64,000 nt of DNA from Micromonospora tulbaghiae (GCF_900091605.1 NZ_FMCQ01000002.1:744001-808000); one strand, 5' to 3'. Shown: positions 26,117 through 35,345, counted from the stretch's first letter. Notes: generated by a model not told the origin, from the letters alone. Numbers and translations: made by a program.

Positions 26117-26566
26117 ATGACCAACGACCCGTTCTCGGCGGCCGCGAGCCTCGACGAGCTGCTGACCCGTACGCAGCAGGCGCTCACCGCGATGCGCTCC
26201 CGGGCCTCGGCCCACGCCGACGGCGAGCCGGGCGACCTGCTGCGCGCCGAGGGCGCGGCCGCCGGCGGCCGGGTCCGCGCGGTCGCAGTCCAGGGTGGCC
26301 GGCTGGATTCCGTGACGATCGACCCGGAGCTGGCCGGCGAGCCCTTCGAGGTCCTCTGCGGACACCTCGTCACCGCTGCCAACGCCGCGCTGTCCGAGCT
26401 GGACGCCCAGGTCAGCGCGTCGGCGCGGGCCGACGCCGACGCCCTCGCCGCCCGGCTCGGCAGCATGGGCGACCAGGCCGAGCTGTTCGGCCGCGCGATG
26501 CACGAGGCGGCCGCGCGGATCCACCGCGACCGCGGCACCGCGTCCCGGGCCGGGCGCCCGGCCTGA
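26117..26566 (+). CDS. YbaB/EbfC-like nucleoid-associated family protein
   Basis: A 149-residue protein with a YbaB-like layout: N-terminal helix, a short sheet (AVAVQGGRLDSVTIDPELAG) that corresponds to the DNA-binding tweezer strand region, and a long Ala-rich C-terminal helix (FEVLCGHLVTAANAALSELD). Actinobacteria have many such paralogues, often near ESX or unknown genes. Here it stands alone downstream of the rpf gene. DNA binding is inferred from family resemblance only. The start follows GAAGAAAG, a moderate ribosome site. Confidence 0.72.
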   Translation: MTNDPFSAAASLDELLTRTQQALTAMRSRASAHADGEPGDLLRAEGAAAGGRVRAVAVQGGRLDSVTIDPELAGEPFEVLCGHLVTAANAALSELDAQVSASARADADALAARLGSMGDQAELFGRAMHEAAARIHRDRGTASRAGRPA

Positions 26567-26616
26567 CCCGACGGCGGGCGCGACACCGCGACGCCCGGAG
26601 CGGCCCGACACGACGA

Positions 26617-26651
26617 GGCGGCCGGCCGCCGGGAGGACGACGACCGGCCGC
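26617..26651. terminator. possible terminator between convergent genes
   Basis: GCGGCCGG (26618-26625) can pair with CCGGCCGC (26644-26651) over an 18-nt loop, and a 14-nt perfect palindrome GGCGGCCGGCCGCC occupies 26617-26630. Weak but well placed. Confidence 0.4.
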
Positions 26652-26663
26652 GCTACGCCACGG

Positions 26664-28727
26664 TCAGCTCAGGGTGACCGCGGTGTCGTCGACGACGAAG
26701 GACGTCTGCAACGAGCTGTCCTCCACGCCGCTGAACGAGATGGTCGCCGTGGTGCCCGCCAGCGACGAGATGTCGAAGGACCGCTGCACGTAGCCGGTGG
26801 CCTTGTTCAGGTTGGAGTAGGTGGCCAGCGTGGTGCTGCCCGCCTTGACGGTGAGCTTGTCGTACGCGGTGCTGGTGGTCGACTCCGCGCTGTCGATGTG
26901 CAGCCAGAAGCTCAACGTCGCCCGGCATCCGGCCGGGATCGTCACCGACTGGCTGAGCGTGTCGGTGTGCGACGAGCCGTACCCGTTCAGCCACGCCTTG
27001 TACGAGCCGCCGTGTGCGGCCTGGCTGCTGTCGGTGGTGATGACGCCGGACGAGGCGCTCCAGCTCACGTTGCCCGACTCGAAGCCGGGGTTGGCGAGCT
27101 TGTTGCCGGAGCAGCCGCCCGACGGCGGGGTGGTGGTGGCGGTCGGCGTGGGCGTCGGGGTGCCGCCGGCGCACGTCGGCTCACCCGACTGGGCCGGTAC
27201 GCTGACCGCGGCCCAGGCCGCCTTGACCGCGTTGAACTCGGTGCAGCTGCTCGGGTAGAGGTTCTTCGCCGCCTGCAACGTCCAGACGCGGTACTTCAGG
27301 TAGGACGAGGACGACGTCTTCAGCAGCATGGCGTTGTACATGATCTTGATGGCCTTCTGGATGCCCAGGCCGCTCACGCTGCTGCTGTTGCAGGTCGAGC
27401 TGGACGGCTGCCCGTTGGTCGGGCTGCTGCCGTTGGCCAGCAGGTAGAACCAGTGGTTGCCGGGCCCGGCCGCGGCGTGCACCTCGGTCGACGGGATGCT
27501 GCTGGAGTAGCAGTTCGGGTCGCCGAGCGCCGACGGGTTGTACATGTTGCGGATCGGGCCGGAGCCGACCAGGTTGATCTTCTCGCCGACCAGGAAGTCC
27601 GGCGCGTCGTAGCTGGACGGCTCGTTGGCGAACCACTCGGTGGCCGCGCCGAACGTATCAGCCACGAACTCCTGCGTGCCGCCGCCGGAGATGCCGCCGG
27701 GGGTGTTGTCGTCGATGCCGTGGCCGATCTCGTGCGCCACCACGTCCAGCGACCCGATCCACTGACCGGCGGTGTTCTTGCCGATCTGCACCTGGCTGCC
27801 GTCGTAGTAGGCGTTCTGGTCGTTGAGGCCCACCCGGATCGGCCAGTAGCCGCCGTTGCCGTTGGCGCCGTTGCGGCCCAGCCACTGGGCGAGCATCTTG
27901 TGCTCGGTCTGCGCGGAGAACAGCGCGTCCACGCAGCCGGTCTCCTTGTTCGTGGCGGTGCCGTTGCCCCACACGTCGTCGGAGCCGCTGAACGTGGTGT
28001 TGTTCGCCGCGTCCTGGCAGCTCAGGTTCGTGACCGTCGGGTCCTTCATGGTGTACGTGGAGCCCGACTGGGTGGTGTTGAGGGTGAGCGGGCTGGGCCC
28101 GTTCCAGGCGCCGGTGCCGGTGCCGCGCACCACGTGCTCCTGCTTGCGCAGGACCGCGCCGGTGCGCGCGTCGACGTCGACGGTGAGCCGGCTCGGACCG
28201 TCCGCGCTGGTGCCACGTACCGTGGTCTCCCAGGCCAGCGCCGGTGCGGCGCCGAGCGTGTAGACCACGAGCGTGGTGCCCTCGACCGCGTTCACGGTCT
28301 TGAGCTGGGCGCGCGCCGTCTTCGCGGCGGCGGCCGGAGTCAGCGCGGGCGTGGTTGCGAGGGCGCCGATGGGCCGCTGCTGGGCGACCGAGGCGTACTT
28401 CAGGTTGCCGGCCGGGTCCGTGGCGAGCACGAAGTCGCCGCCGACCACCGGCAGGCCCTTGTAGGTGCGCTCGTAGGGCACGTACTGGGTGCCCTCGGAG
28501 GAGATGACCGGCTTCTGGACGAACGCGTCGTCGGAGCCGGCCTGCAGGTAGGCGGGGCGGTTCGCGACCAGCGCGCGGGCCGAGTCGGCGGCGGTCGCGC
28601 GGGCCTGCGCCGGGTTGGGGGAGGCGGGTCCGGGTGGCGCGGCCTGCACGGCGGCGGCGGTGCCTGCGGCGAGCAGGCCGGCCGCAGCTGCGCCGGTGAG
28701 CGCGGCGAGGCGAGGTGAGAGTTTCAC
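26664..28727 (-). CDS. secreted M4-family (thermolysin-like) metalloprotease with C-terminal beta-sandwich
   Basis: A 687-residue secreted zinc protease. A signal peptide (MKLSPRLAALTGAAAAGLLA) precedes an FTP/PepSY propeptide (about 40-220), then the M4 catalytic domain with DVVAHEIGHGID (zinc His about 332 and 336) and the third ligand Glu in GTQEFVADTFGAATEW. After a TPTPTPTATTTPPSGG linker, a C-terminal domain (NKLANPGFESGNVSWSASSG onward, about 140 residues) resembles the carbohydrate-binding or adhesion sandwiches added to actinomycete proteases. The GTG at 28727 is chosen because the signal peptide begins there. It is monocistronic, with a 412-bp upstream gap. Confidence 0.92.
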   Translation of the reverse strand: MKLSPRLAALTGAAAAGLLAAGTAAAVQAAPPGPASPNPAQARATAADSARALVANRPAYLQAGSDDAFVQKPVISSEGTQYVPYERTYKGLPVVGGDFVLATDPAGNLKYASVAQQRPIGALATTPALTPAAAAKTARAQLKTVNAVEGTTLVVYTLGAAPALAWETTVRGTSADGPSRLTVDVDARTGAVLRKQEHVVRGTGTGAWNGPSPLTLNTTQSGSTYTMKDPTVTNLSCQDAANNTTFSGSDDVWGNGTATNKETGCVDALFSAQTEHKMLAQWLGRNGANGNGGYWPIRVGLNDQNAYYDGSQVQIGKNTAGQWIGSLDVVAHEIGHGIDDNTPGGISGGGTQEFVADTFGAATEWFANEPSSYDAPDFLVGEKINLVGSGPIRNMYNPSALGDPNCYSSSIPSTEVHAAAGPGNHWFYLLANGSSPTNGQPSSSTCNSSSVSGLGIQKAIKIMYNAMLLKTSSSSYLKYRVWTLQAAKNLYPSSCTEFNAVKAAWAAVSVPAQSGEPTCAGGTPTPTPTATTTPPSGGCSGNKLANPGFESGNVSWSASSGVITTDSSQAAHGGSYKAWLNGYGSSHTDTLSQSVTIPAGCRATLSFWLHIDSAESTTSTAYDKLTVKAGSTTLATYSNLNKATGYVQRSFDISSLAGTTATISFSGVEDSSLQTSFVVDDTAVTLS

Positions 28728-29107
28728 AGGGGATTGCTCCTGTTCTACAGGCGCGCCGCACGGAGCCCGGTGAGGACGGGCGGCGCGGTGGTGCGAGGCA
28801 GGGTGACGGCCGGTCACCGGAGCTGCCGGCGTGGCTCCGGGTCGACAGATCGACCGTCGCGATTCGCCGGGGGTCGGCGGCTCGCTGGTGCACAATCACA
28901 CGTCTCCCGAGCCCGGAGCAATGGGTGACCTGGGCAACGACTGACAGTCGGGCGTGTCGCCGCACGCGTCGATTCAGGCAACCATGATCTTCAATAGGCC
29001 CTGATCAGGGCGAATATCGTCGGTGGTGGATGGACGCCGGTGCAAATTGCGGACGTTGCCGCTGTGCGCGAATGGCGCGCATAGACGCGAGGTCGCCGTG
29101 CGCGCGA
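28728..29107. other. non-coding stretch upstream of the M4 protease gene
   Basis: I see no gene here. It holds the ribosome site of the protease gene (AGGAG about 11 nt before its GTG) and a perfect 14-bp palindrome GCCCTGATCAGGGC at 28998-29011, some 270 bp upstream of the start, which could be an operator. The area near 28980-29060 is less GC-rich than its surroundings, consistent with promoter sequence. Confidence 0.4.
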
Positions 29108-29134
29108 CCGGGCGGCGGCTCGGCCGCCACCCGG
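29108..29134 (-). terminator. terminator of the PBP gene
   Basis: CCGGG-C-GGCGGC-TCG-GCCGCC-A-CCCGG: an 11-bp stem with one mismatch and a 3-nt loop, starting 6 bp after the PBP stop on the minus strand. Confidence 0.7.
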
Positions 29135-29139
29135 CCGGG

Positions 29140-31455
29140 TCAGCGCGGGCCGCGGGTACGCGTCGGTGACACGGTGGGCAGCGGTGGCAGCGACGGCGTC
29201 AGCGTCGGCCGCGACGTCGGCCGACCGGTCGGGCCCGGGCTCGGGCTCGACGAGGAAGGGCTCGGGCTCGGCGTCTGCGACGGCGTCGGCGCGGCGGTGG
29301 TCGGCGGCGGTGGCGCCGACCGGGTCGGCTCCGGCGTCTCGCCGGGGAACTTCGGCTCGCCGAAGCGGTACTTGCCCGGGTCGAGCTTCATCGCCGCGGT
29401 GGCCCGGGTCATGAACTGCCGCCAGATCGGCGCGGCGCCGGTCGAGCCGTACACCTCGTAGCTGCCGCCCCTCGTCCGCAGCGGCTTGCCGTCGGTGGTG
29501 CCCAGCCAGACCGCCGAGGCGAGCGCGCCGGTCCAGCCGACCATCCAGGTGTGCACGTTCTGCGTGGTGCTCTGACCGGCCTGCCACGTGCCGGTCTTGC
29601 CGGCGGAGTCCCAGCCGTTGCCCAGCTCGGCGGCCCGCACCCGGCGCAGCGTCCAGTCGAGCTGGTCGGTCGCCTCCCGGTCCAGGCCCAGGTCCGTCGT
29701 CCGCAGCTGCTCGGCCCACACCTCCTCGTCGTCCTTGGTCACCGACCGGACGAAGTGCGCGTCGGCACGCTTGCCGCCGGCCGCGAACGTCGCCATCCCG
29801 TTCGCGTGGTCCTGCACGGTGATCCCGTACTGCCCGATCCCGACCTCGGTGGAGAACCGCTTCGCCACCTCGTCAGCCGGATCGCTGCGCAGGTCGACGC
29901 GCTGCGGCCGAGGATTGCCCCGGACCGTCTCCCACATCGACTCCACGCCCGCCTGCCGGGCCATCTCGATCACCTTGTCGGTGCCCAGCTTCTCGGTCAG
30001 CTCGAAGTAGGTCACGTTCAGCGAGGCGACGGTGGCCTCCCAGAGCGCGCAGTCCGGCTGGCAGGACGCGCGCTCGGCGTTGCGGATCGGCCCGGCCGAG
30101 CTCCCCCTGGTGCGCCCCGAGGCGGGGAACTCCTTGGTGTCCGGCGAGTCGAACCGCTGCTTCACCGAGATCCCGTCGCGTACGGCCGCGGCCAGGTCGT
30201 ACACCTTGAACGACGACCCCGGCGGATGCTGGCCGAACCCGCGGGTCTCGCCGTTCTCGTCGTAGTACCAGCCGGCGTAGTCCGCGCCCGAGCCCTTGTC
30301 GCCGCCGTAGTAGCCGAGCACCCGGCCGGTGCCCGGCTCCACCGCCACCAGCGCCGCCTGCCAGTTGCGCGGCTGGCCGCGTACCGCCTGCGGCGCGGTG
30401 TCGCGGCGGATGTCCGCCGCCGCCTCGGCCGCGTCCTGCACGCGCTTGTCGACGGTGGTGACGATCCGGTAGCCGCCGTCGCGGATCACCTCGTCGGGCT
30501 TGCCGCGGAACGGCTCGGTCTGGCGCAGCTCGGCGAGCACGTGGTTGACCACCAGGCCGGTCGGCCGGTCCAGGTCGGACCGGCCCGCGTCCTTGTCGAT
30601 CGGCCGGACCGTGTCCGGGTACGCGAGATCCGCCGCCTGCTGCGGCGTCAGGTAGCCGAGCTTGACCATGCCGTCGCGGATGTAGTTCCACCTGTCGATC
30701 GAGTTCTGCCGAGCAAGCGCGTTGCGGCGCGGGTCGTAGCCGGGCGAGCCCTCGGGGTCGGCCGGGTCCGCCTCCGGCTGCTTCACCATCGCGCAGAGCA
30801 CCATCGCCTCGGCCGGCGTGAGCTGCCGCGCGGCGGGCGCGTCCCGGCGTACCGTCTTGCCGAAGTACGTCTGCGCGGCCGCCTCGATGCCGTACGCGCC
30901 CCGCCCGAACGGCACGGTGTTCAGGTAGAAACCGAGGATCTCCTCCTTGGAGTACGCGTCGTCGAGCTTCCACGCGATCACCGCCTCGCGCAGCTTGCGG
31001 GAGTAGGTGACCCCGCGCAGGTCCGCGGCGATGCGCGCGTACTGCTGGGTGAGCGTGGACGCGCCCTGCCGCTGCCCGCCGCTCACGTTGGCCCAGGCCG
31101 CACGCAGCACGCCCTTGAAGTCGATGCCCTGGTTCGTCCAGAACGTACGGTCCTCGGCCGCCACGATCGCCTGCTTCGCCGAGTCGTTCATCTGGTCGTA
31201 CGGCACGATCGTGCGGTTCTGCGCGCCCAGCTTCGCCATCGGCGTGCGCCCGTCGGCGTAGTAGACGGTGGTGGACTCGGGCAGCTTCAGGTCGCTGGGC
31301 GTCGGCACGCTGTCGAAGTAGTAGCCGCCGGCGACCAGCCCGCAGCCGGCCAGCAGCGTGCAGACCGCGAGGACGACCAGCAGACGCCGCCGCTTGCGCC
31401 TGGGGCGCACCTGGGCCGCGCCGCCCGGTTCCGGGGTGGATCCGCTGTTCCGCAC
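29140..31455 (-). CDS. class A penicillin-binding protein (GT51 transglycosylase/transpeptidase)
   Basis: A 771-residue bifunctional wall synthase anchored by one N-terminal helix (RRLLVVLAVCTLLAGCGLVA). The GT51 domain shows AAEDRTFWTNQGID (catalytic Glu) and GASTLTQQYAR. The transpeptidase domain shows SSFK in HPPGSSFKVYDLAAA (nucleophile Ser), SLN in TVASLNVTYF and KTGT in SAGKTGTWQAGQ. The C-terminus is a Pro/Ser/Thr tail of about 90 residues, common in actinobacterial PonA-like proteins. The start is GTG with GGAGG 8 nt upstream. It polymerises and cross-links peptidoglycan outside the membrane. Confidence 0.95.
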   Translation of the reverse strand: MRNSGSTPEPGGAAQVRPRRKRRRLLVVLAVCTLLAGCGLVAGGYYFDSVPTPSDLKLPESTTVYYADGRTPMAKLGAQNRTIVPYDQMNDSAKQAIVAAEDRTFWTNQGIDFKGVLRAAWANVSGGQRQGASTLTQQYARIAADLRGVTYSRKLREAVIAWKLDDAYSKEEILGFYLNTVPFGRGAYGIEAAAQTYFGKTVRRDAPAARQLTPAEAMVLCAMVKQPEADPADPEGSPGYDPRRNALARQNSIDRWNYIRDGMVKLGYLTPQQAADLAYPDTVRPIDKDAGRSDLDRPTGLVVNHVLAELRQTEPFRGKPDEVIRDGGYRIVTTVDKRVQDAAEAAADIRRDTAPQAVRGQPRNWQAALVAVEPGTGRVLGYYGGDKGSGADYAGWYYDENGETRGFGQHPPGSSFKVYDLAAAVRDGISVKQRFDSPDTKEFPASGRTRGSSAGPIRNAERASCQPDCALWEATVASLNVTYFELTEKLGTDKVIEMARQAGVESMWETVRGNPRPQRVDLRSDPADEVAKRFSTEVGIGQYGITVQDHANGMATFAAGGKRADAHFVRSVTKDDEEVWAEQLRTTDLGLDREATDQLDWTLRRVRAAELGNGWDSAGKTGTWQAGQSTTQNVHTWMVGWTGALASAVWLGTTDGKPLRTRGGSYEVYGSTGAAPIWRQFMTRATAAMKLDPGKYRFGEPKFPGETPEPTRSAPPPPTTAAPTPSQTPSPSPSSSSPSPGPTGRPTSRPTLTPSLPPLPTVSPTRTRGPR

Positions 31456-31555
31456 GCGTTACCTCCGACTGCTCGGCTGAGTCGTGCCCGGCTCGCAGGC
31501 TAACCGAGCTGCGCCGATGGCACCGGCCGACGAACCCGGACGGTGTGGCGCGGGT

Positions 31556-31590
31556 CCGGGCCGGGGCGGACGGCTGCCGCCCCGGCCCGG
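31556..31590 (-). terminator. terminator of the GNAT gene at 31604
   Basis: CCGGGCCGGGGCGG / CCGCCCCGGCCCGG, a 14-bp stem with a 7-nt loop, 14 bp past the stop on the minus strand and before the PBP start. Confidence 0.75.
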
Positions 31591-31603
31591 AGGGCTCACC
31601 CGG

Positions 31604-32266
31604 TCAGCGCGCCGCCCAGCCGACGGCCCGGTGGTCGCGTTCCCGGCGGGCGGCCCGGCGGGTCCGCCACCTGTCGTTGCCGCCCGCGTGGAACGGCGCC
31701 GACCGCCACAACGCCCGCACCGGCGTGCCGTCCGGGGCGGCGAACGTCTCCTGTTCGGCGTAGCCGAGCCGCCGCAGCAGCTCCTCCTCCTGCGCACCGG
31801 CGCACGGGTGCGCGTACGTGGGCAGGCTCAACGTGTCCATCCGGCACTGCGCCGCGGACAGCGCCTGCGTCGCGCCGCCCCGGGGTGCGGCCAGCAGCGC
31901 CAGATGGTTGTGCGGCTCGGCCGGGCGGCGTGCCGCCAGTTCCGCGCCGAGGCGGCGGAACCGGTCCTCGTCCGGCCCGGCGGCGCCGGCGAGCCGGTCG
32001 GCGTACCGGTGGGGGGAGGGGATCGGGCGGTAGCGGTGGAACCACACGGTGGTGGCGCTGCCGTCGGGCAGCAGGAACGCGTCGCCGAACAGCAACGCGT
32101 GTTCGGTCCAGATCCGCGCCACGGCGGCGAGGACCGGCAGGCGGCGGGACGTGTCGGGGACGAGCCAGGCGGCCAGCGCGGTGGGCGCGAGGGCCTCGGC
32201 GACGAGATCGGCGATCCGGCCGATGTCGCACCACCGGGCGCGGACGACGGGCAGAGCTGTGCTCAT
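31604..32266 (-). CDS. GNAT-fold acetyltransferase-like protein
   Basis: A 220-residue protein with a divergent GNAT pattern: an N-terminal helix (DIGRIADLVAEALAPTALAA), a strand-rich middle (DAFLLPDGSATTVWFHRYRP), HNHLALLAAPRGG in the place of strand 4, and a C-terminal EELLRRLGYAEQETFAAPDG typical of GNAT endings. The acetyl-CoA loop Q-x-x-G-x-G/A is not evident, so activity is uncertain. AGGAG is found upstream of the ATG. It is monocistronic and followed by a strong terminator. Confidence 0.75.
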   Translation of the reverse strand: MSTALPVVRARWCDIGRIADLVAEALAPTALAAWLVPDTSRRLPVLAAVARIWTEHALLFGDAFLLPDGSATTVWFHRYRPIPSPHRYADRLAGAAGPDEDRFRRLGAELAARRPAEPHNHLALLAAPRGGATQALSAAQCRMDTLSLPTYAHPCAGAQEEELLRRLGYAEQETFAAPDGTPVRALWRSAPFHAGGNDRWRTRRAARRERDHRAVGWAAR

Positions 32267-32401
32267 GAACGAACTCCTGTTTTCCAGGCGTTATCGGGTC
32301 GGTTGCGGGCGCCGGACGACGGTCGGCGGCGCCGCCGCGGCTTGCGGCAGTCGGGCGGCACGCCCGTGCTCCGGATCGGAGGTGGTGCCTGTGGAGTCCG
32401 C

Positions 32402-33409
32402 TCAGGCAGGTCTGGTGCCGGGGCGCGACGTGCGGGACGGCGGCAGCGGGTCGGCCGCCGGTCGCGCGTAGCCGTGGGTGAGCGCCGGCAGCCGCCAGCG
32501 GTTCGCGTCCGCGTCGGCCGGCTCGCTGTGCACGGCGCCGCCGCCGTGGGTGACGCCGTCGAGCGGCAGCGGCAGTGCGGGCCTGGTGGTGACGTGCGCC
32601 GCCGGGCCGACGGCAGCCGGTGCCCGGCTGCGTACGGGGTCCACCCACCGCGTGCCGACGGCGGTGAGGGTGCGCGCCGCCGGTGCGGCGAGGACCGGCC
32701 CGGCCGCGCGGGGCGGCGCGTCGTGCGCACGCCCGGGAGCCGGAGCCGGCGTCGCGGCCGGGTCGGCCGGAACGACCGGGACGACCGGATCGGACGGCTC
32801 GGGCACGGGCTCGCCGGGCGCCGGCGATCCGGGGTCCGGCGTGGCCGGCGGATCGAGCAGATCGGTCACCGGGCTGAGCGGGTCGAGCACCGGTTCCAGG
32901 CCCCGCCAGGCCGGGCCGAGGATTGGGCGCAACGGTTCCACGACCGGGGACAGCAGGTCCGCCACCGGGTCGAGCACGCCCACCGTCACCGGGTCGGTAA
33001 CCGGGCGCAGACCGTCGGCGACGGGCGCGAGCAGGTGGTCGCGCAGCGGGTCGGTGACCGGACGCAGGCCGTCCGTGACGGGCGTGAGCACACGGTCCTG
33101 GACCGGCGTCACCACCGCCTCGACGACCGGCGGGGTGTGTGGGCGGCCCGGCGACGCCGCGGCGTCGCCGGGCCCGGAAGGGGCCGCGTCGCCGTCGTCG
33201 GTTCCGGACACGGGCAGGCCGAGCACCGTCCCGAGCGTGTGGGTGAGCACCCCGACGGTGGCGGTGAGCGGACCGGACGGCTCCCGTTCGGCGGCGTGGG
33301 CGGCCGAGCCGGATGCGGCCTCGTGGGCGCCCCAGACGACGGCCACGGCGCCGAGCAGCAGGCCGAGGCGCAGCGTGCCGCGCGCCACCAACCCCGTCCG
33401 TACCGACAT
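32402..33409 (-). CDS. secreted proline-rich repeat protein of unknown function
   Basis: A 335-residue protein with an N-terminal export signal (MSVRTGLVARGTLRLGLLLG, then AVAVVWGAHEA and a cleavage-like AAHAAE). Residues about 90-180 repeat a P-V-x-D-x-L unit, with DGLRPVTDPL present twice, as well as VLDPVADLLSPVVEPLRPIL and VLDPLSPVTDLLDP. From about 180 it becomes P/A/D-rich and disordered. No catalytic or anchor motif is seen. Amphipathic repeats of this kind can form surface filaments or interact with lipids; that is speculation. Similar secreted repetitive proteins occur in actinomycetes with aerial growth. Codon use is like its neighbours. Confidence 0.75.
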   Translation of the reverse strand: MSVRTGLVARGTLRLGLLLGAVAVVWGAHEAASGSAAHAAEREPSGPLTATVGVLTHTLGTVLGLPVSGTDDGDAAPSGPGDAAASPGRPHTPPVVEAVVTPVQDRVLTPVTDGLRPVTDPLRDHLLAPVADGLRPVTDPVTVGVLDPVADLLSPVVEPLRPILGPAWRGLEPVLDPLSPVTDLLDPPATPDPGSPAPGEPVPEPSDPVVPVVPADPAATPAPAPGRAHDAPPRAAGPVLAAPAARTLTAVGTRWVDPVRSRAPAAVGPAAHVTTRPALPLPLDGVTHGGGAVHSEPADADANRWRLPALTHGYARPAADPLPPSRTSRPGTRPA

Positions 33410-33563
33410 CCCGCACCCTTCGGAACCGTGCCCGGCGGCACGGATCGACGCCCCGCACTGTACCGAACGTGTCGGCCCGGGCACAGTACGCCGTTGATCC
33501 GAATCGGGCGCGTCGCGCCGGGCGCAGGCGTGGGATCCGCGGTGTCCGGGTACCAGCCGGGCC

Positions 33564-34505
33564 ATGGACACGCGCACTGCCGAACGCCCGGACATCGCCC
33601 CCGCTCCCGCCGCGCCCCCGGCCGGTGTGGTCGCTGTCGTCGCCCACCGGAAGAAGACGTTCGGGGGTGGGCTCGACGAGCTGCGCTCCCGGCTCGTGGC
33701 CGCCGGGGTCGGGCGGCTGCTCTGGTACGAGGTGCCCAAGAGCCGCAAGGCACCCAAGCGGGTCCGTGCGGCGCTGGACTCCGGCGCCGAGCTGGTGCTG
33801 GTGTGGGGCGGCGACGGCATGGTGCAGCGGTGCGCCGACGCGCTGGCCGGCAGCGGCGTGCCGATGGGCATCCTGCCCGCCGGCACCGCCAACCTGTTCG
33901 CGGTGAACCTCGGCATCCCGGTCGACCTGCCCGAGGCGGTACGGATCGCGCTGCACGGCCGCCGGCGCGAACTGGACCTGGGCCGGATCAACGGGGAGCA
34001 CTTCGCGGTGATGGCGGGCGCCGGGTTCGACGGCGACCTGATCCGCGACGCGGACCGGCAGCTCAAGGGCCGGTTCGGCCGGATCGCGTACGTCTGGACC
34101 GGGCTGCGGCACGTACGCGGCGAGTGCGTGCGGACCCGGATCCGGGTCGACGGCGCCGACTGGTTCGACGACGAGGCGAGCTGCGTGCTGTTCGGCAACG
34201 TCGGCACCATCACCGGCGGCATCCCGGCCTTCGACGACGCCCGCCCCGACGACGGGGCGCTGGAGGTCGGCGTGTCCACCGCCAGCGGCGCCGTGGACTG
34301 GGCGCGCACGCTGGGCCGGATGGCCGCCGGGCGCTCCGACGAGTCGCCGTTCGTCCGGATCACCCGGGGCCGCAAGATCAAGGTGCGGTTCGACGCGCCG
34401 AAGACGTACGAGCTGGACGGCGGCGCCCGGGGCAAGGCGAAACGGCTCAAGGTCAAGGTGGTTCCGGGCGCGCTGACCGTGTGCTGTCCCGACCCGGCGG
34501 ACTGA
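33564..34505 (+). CDS. diacylglycerol-kinase-family lipid kinase
   Basis: A 313-residue soluble lipid kinase of the DagK/YegS family. The nucleotide-binding motif is VLVWGGDGMVQRCADALAGS (about residues 78-97; GGDG), followed by GILPAGTANLFAVNLGIP, and the C-terminal domain carries FGNVGTITGGIPAFDDARPD (about 212-231) with family Asp residues. It phosphorylates diacylglycerol or a related lipid alcohol at the membrane face. It is divergent from the repeat protein gene (154-bp gap), and the nucleotidyltransferase gene follows 29 bp downstream. Confidence 0.9.
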   Translation: MDTRTAERPDIAPAPAAPPAGVVAVVAHRKKTFGGGLDELRSRLVAAGVGRLLWYEVPKSRKAPKRVRAALDSGAELVLVWGGDGMVQRCADALAGSGVPMGILPAGTANLFAVNLGIPVDLPEAVRIALHGRRRELDLGRINGEHFAVMAGAGFDGDLIRDADRQLKGRFGRIAYVWTGLRHVRGECVRTRIRVDGADWFDDEASCVLFGNVGTITGGIPAFDDARPDDGALEVGVSTASGAVDWARTLGRMAAGRSDESPFVRITRGRKIKVRFDAPKTYELDGGARGKAKRLKVKVVPGALTVCCPDPAD

Positions 34506-34534
34506 CCGCGACCGGGCCGGGGCAGGATGCCGGA

Positions 34535-35305
34535 ATGCGCGACGACATCCGCGACTACCTGGCCGAACTGGTCCGCCGATCCCGGGACGTGCTCGGTGAC
34601 GACCTCGTCGGCGCGTACGCGGCCGGGTCGGTCGGGCTGGGCGCGTACCAGCCGGGGCGCAGCGACGTGGACGTGGCGCTGCTGGTCGCCGGGCCGCTGC
34701 CGGAGACGGCGAAGCGGACGCTCGTGGACCGGTTGCGGCACGAGTCGCTGCCCTGCCCGGCGCGCGGTCTGGAACTCGTCGTCTACCGCCGCGACGTGGC
34801 CGCCTGCGGCACCCCCGAGCCGGGCTTCGAGGTCGAGCTGAACACCGGCGCGACCATGCCGTTCCGGGCCACCTACGACCCGGCCGACCGGCCCGCCGCC
34901 GACGGACGGTTCTGGTACGCGCTGGACCGCAGCATCCTGCGCCAGTCCGGCCGGACGCTGCTCGGCCCGCCCGCCGCCGACGTGTTCGCCGACCCGTCAC
35001 CCGAGGCGCTGCGGGCGCTGCTGGCCGACGCGCTGCGCTGGTGGCTGGCGCTGCCCACGCCGCCCGGTGACGAACCGGCCCCCGGTGCGGAGGACGCGGT
35101 GCTCGGGGCCTGCCGGACGCTGGTGCGCTACCGCGACGGTGTCTGGCTGGGCAAGGTCGACGCCGGGCTGCGGATCGCCGCCGACGACCCGGACGCCGCG
35201 CTGATCCGAGCCTCGATCGAGGCCCGCCGGGGCGGTACGCCGCCGTCCGGTCCGGCTGCCCGCGCGTTCCAGCGGCGGGTGCTGGACCGGATCACCGCGG
35301 ACTGA
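34535..35305 (+). CDS. AadA-like nucleotidyltransferase
   Basis: A 256-residue protein with an N-terminal nucleotidyltransferase fold: GAYAAGSVGLGAYQPGRSDV then DVALLVAGPL (about residues 25-54) gives the G-S-x(n)-D-x-D catalytic site. The rest follows the AadA/DUF4111 layout, with GLELVVYRRDVA, FEVELNTGATMP and a C-terminal all-helical part. AadA enzymes adenylate streptomycin and spectinomycin; many actinomycete homologues have unproven substrates. It may be transcribed with the lipid kinase gene 29 bp upstream. Resistance is possible but cannot be asserted. Confidence 0.85.
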   Translation: MRDDIRDYLAELVRRSRDVLGDDLVGAYAAGSVGLGAYQPGRSDVDVALLVAGPLPETAKRTLVDRLRHESLPCPARGLELVVYRRDVAACGTPEPGFEVELNTGATMPFRATYDPADRPAADGRFWYALDRSILRQSGRTLLGPPAADVFADPSPEALRALLADALRWWLALPTPPGDEPAPGAEDAVLGACRTLVRYRDGVWLGKVDAGLRIAADDPDAALIRASIEARRGGTPPSGPAARAFQRRVLDRITAD

Positions 35306-35345
35306 GCCCCGGCGTGCGTGACTACTGTGGGCCGGGGGAGGTGCG

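Noticed and set aside
31596..35000. A long minus-strand frame of over 1,100 codons across several genes
   Set aside because: It runs across the real GNAT, repeat-protein, lipid-kinase and nucleotidyltransferase genes, is Arg/Pro/Ala-rich and has no motif.
34535..35305. Calling the nucleotidyltransferase a streptomycin-resistance gene
   Set aside because: The fold and motif agree, but the substrate of distant AadA-like proteins cannot be read from sequence.
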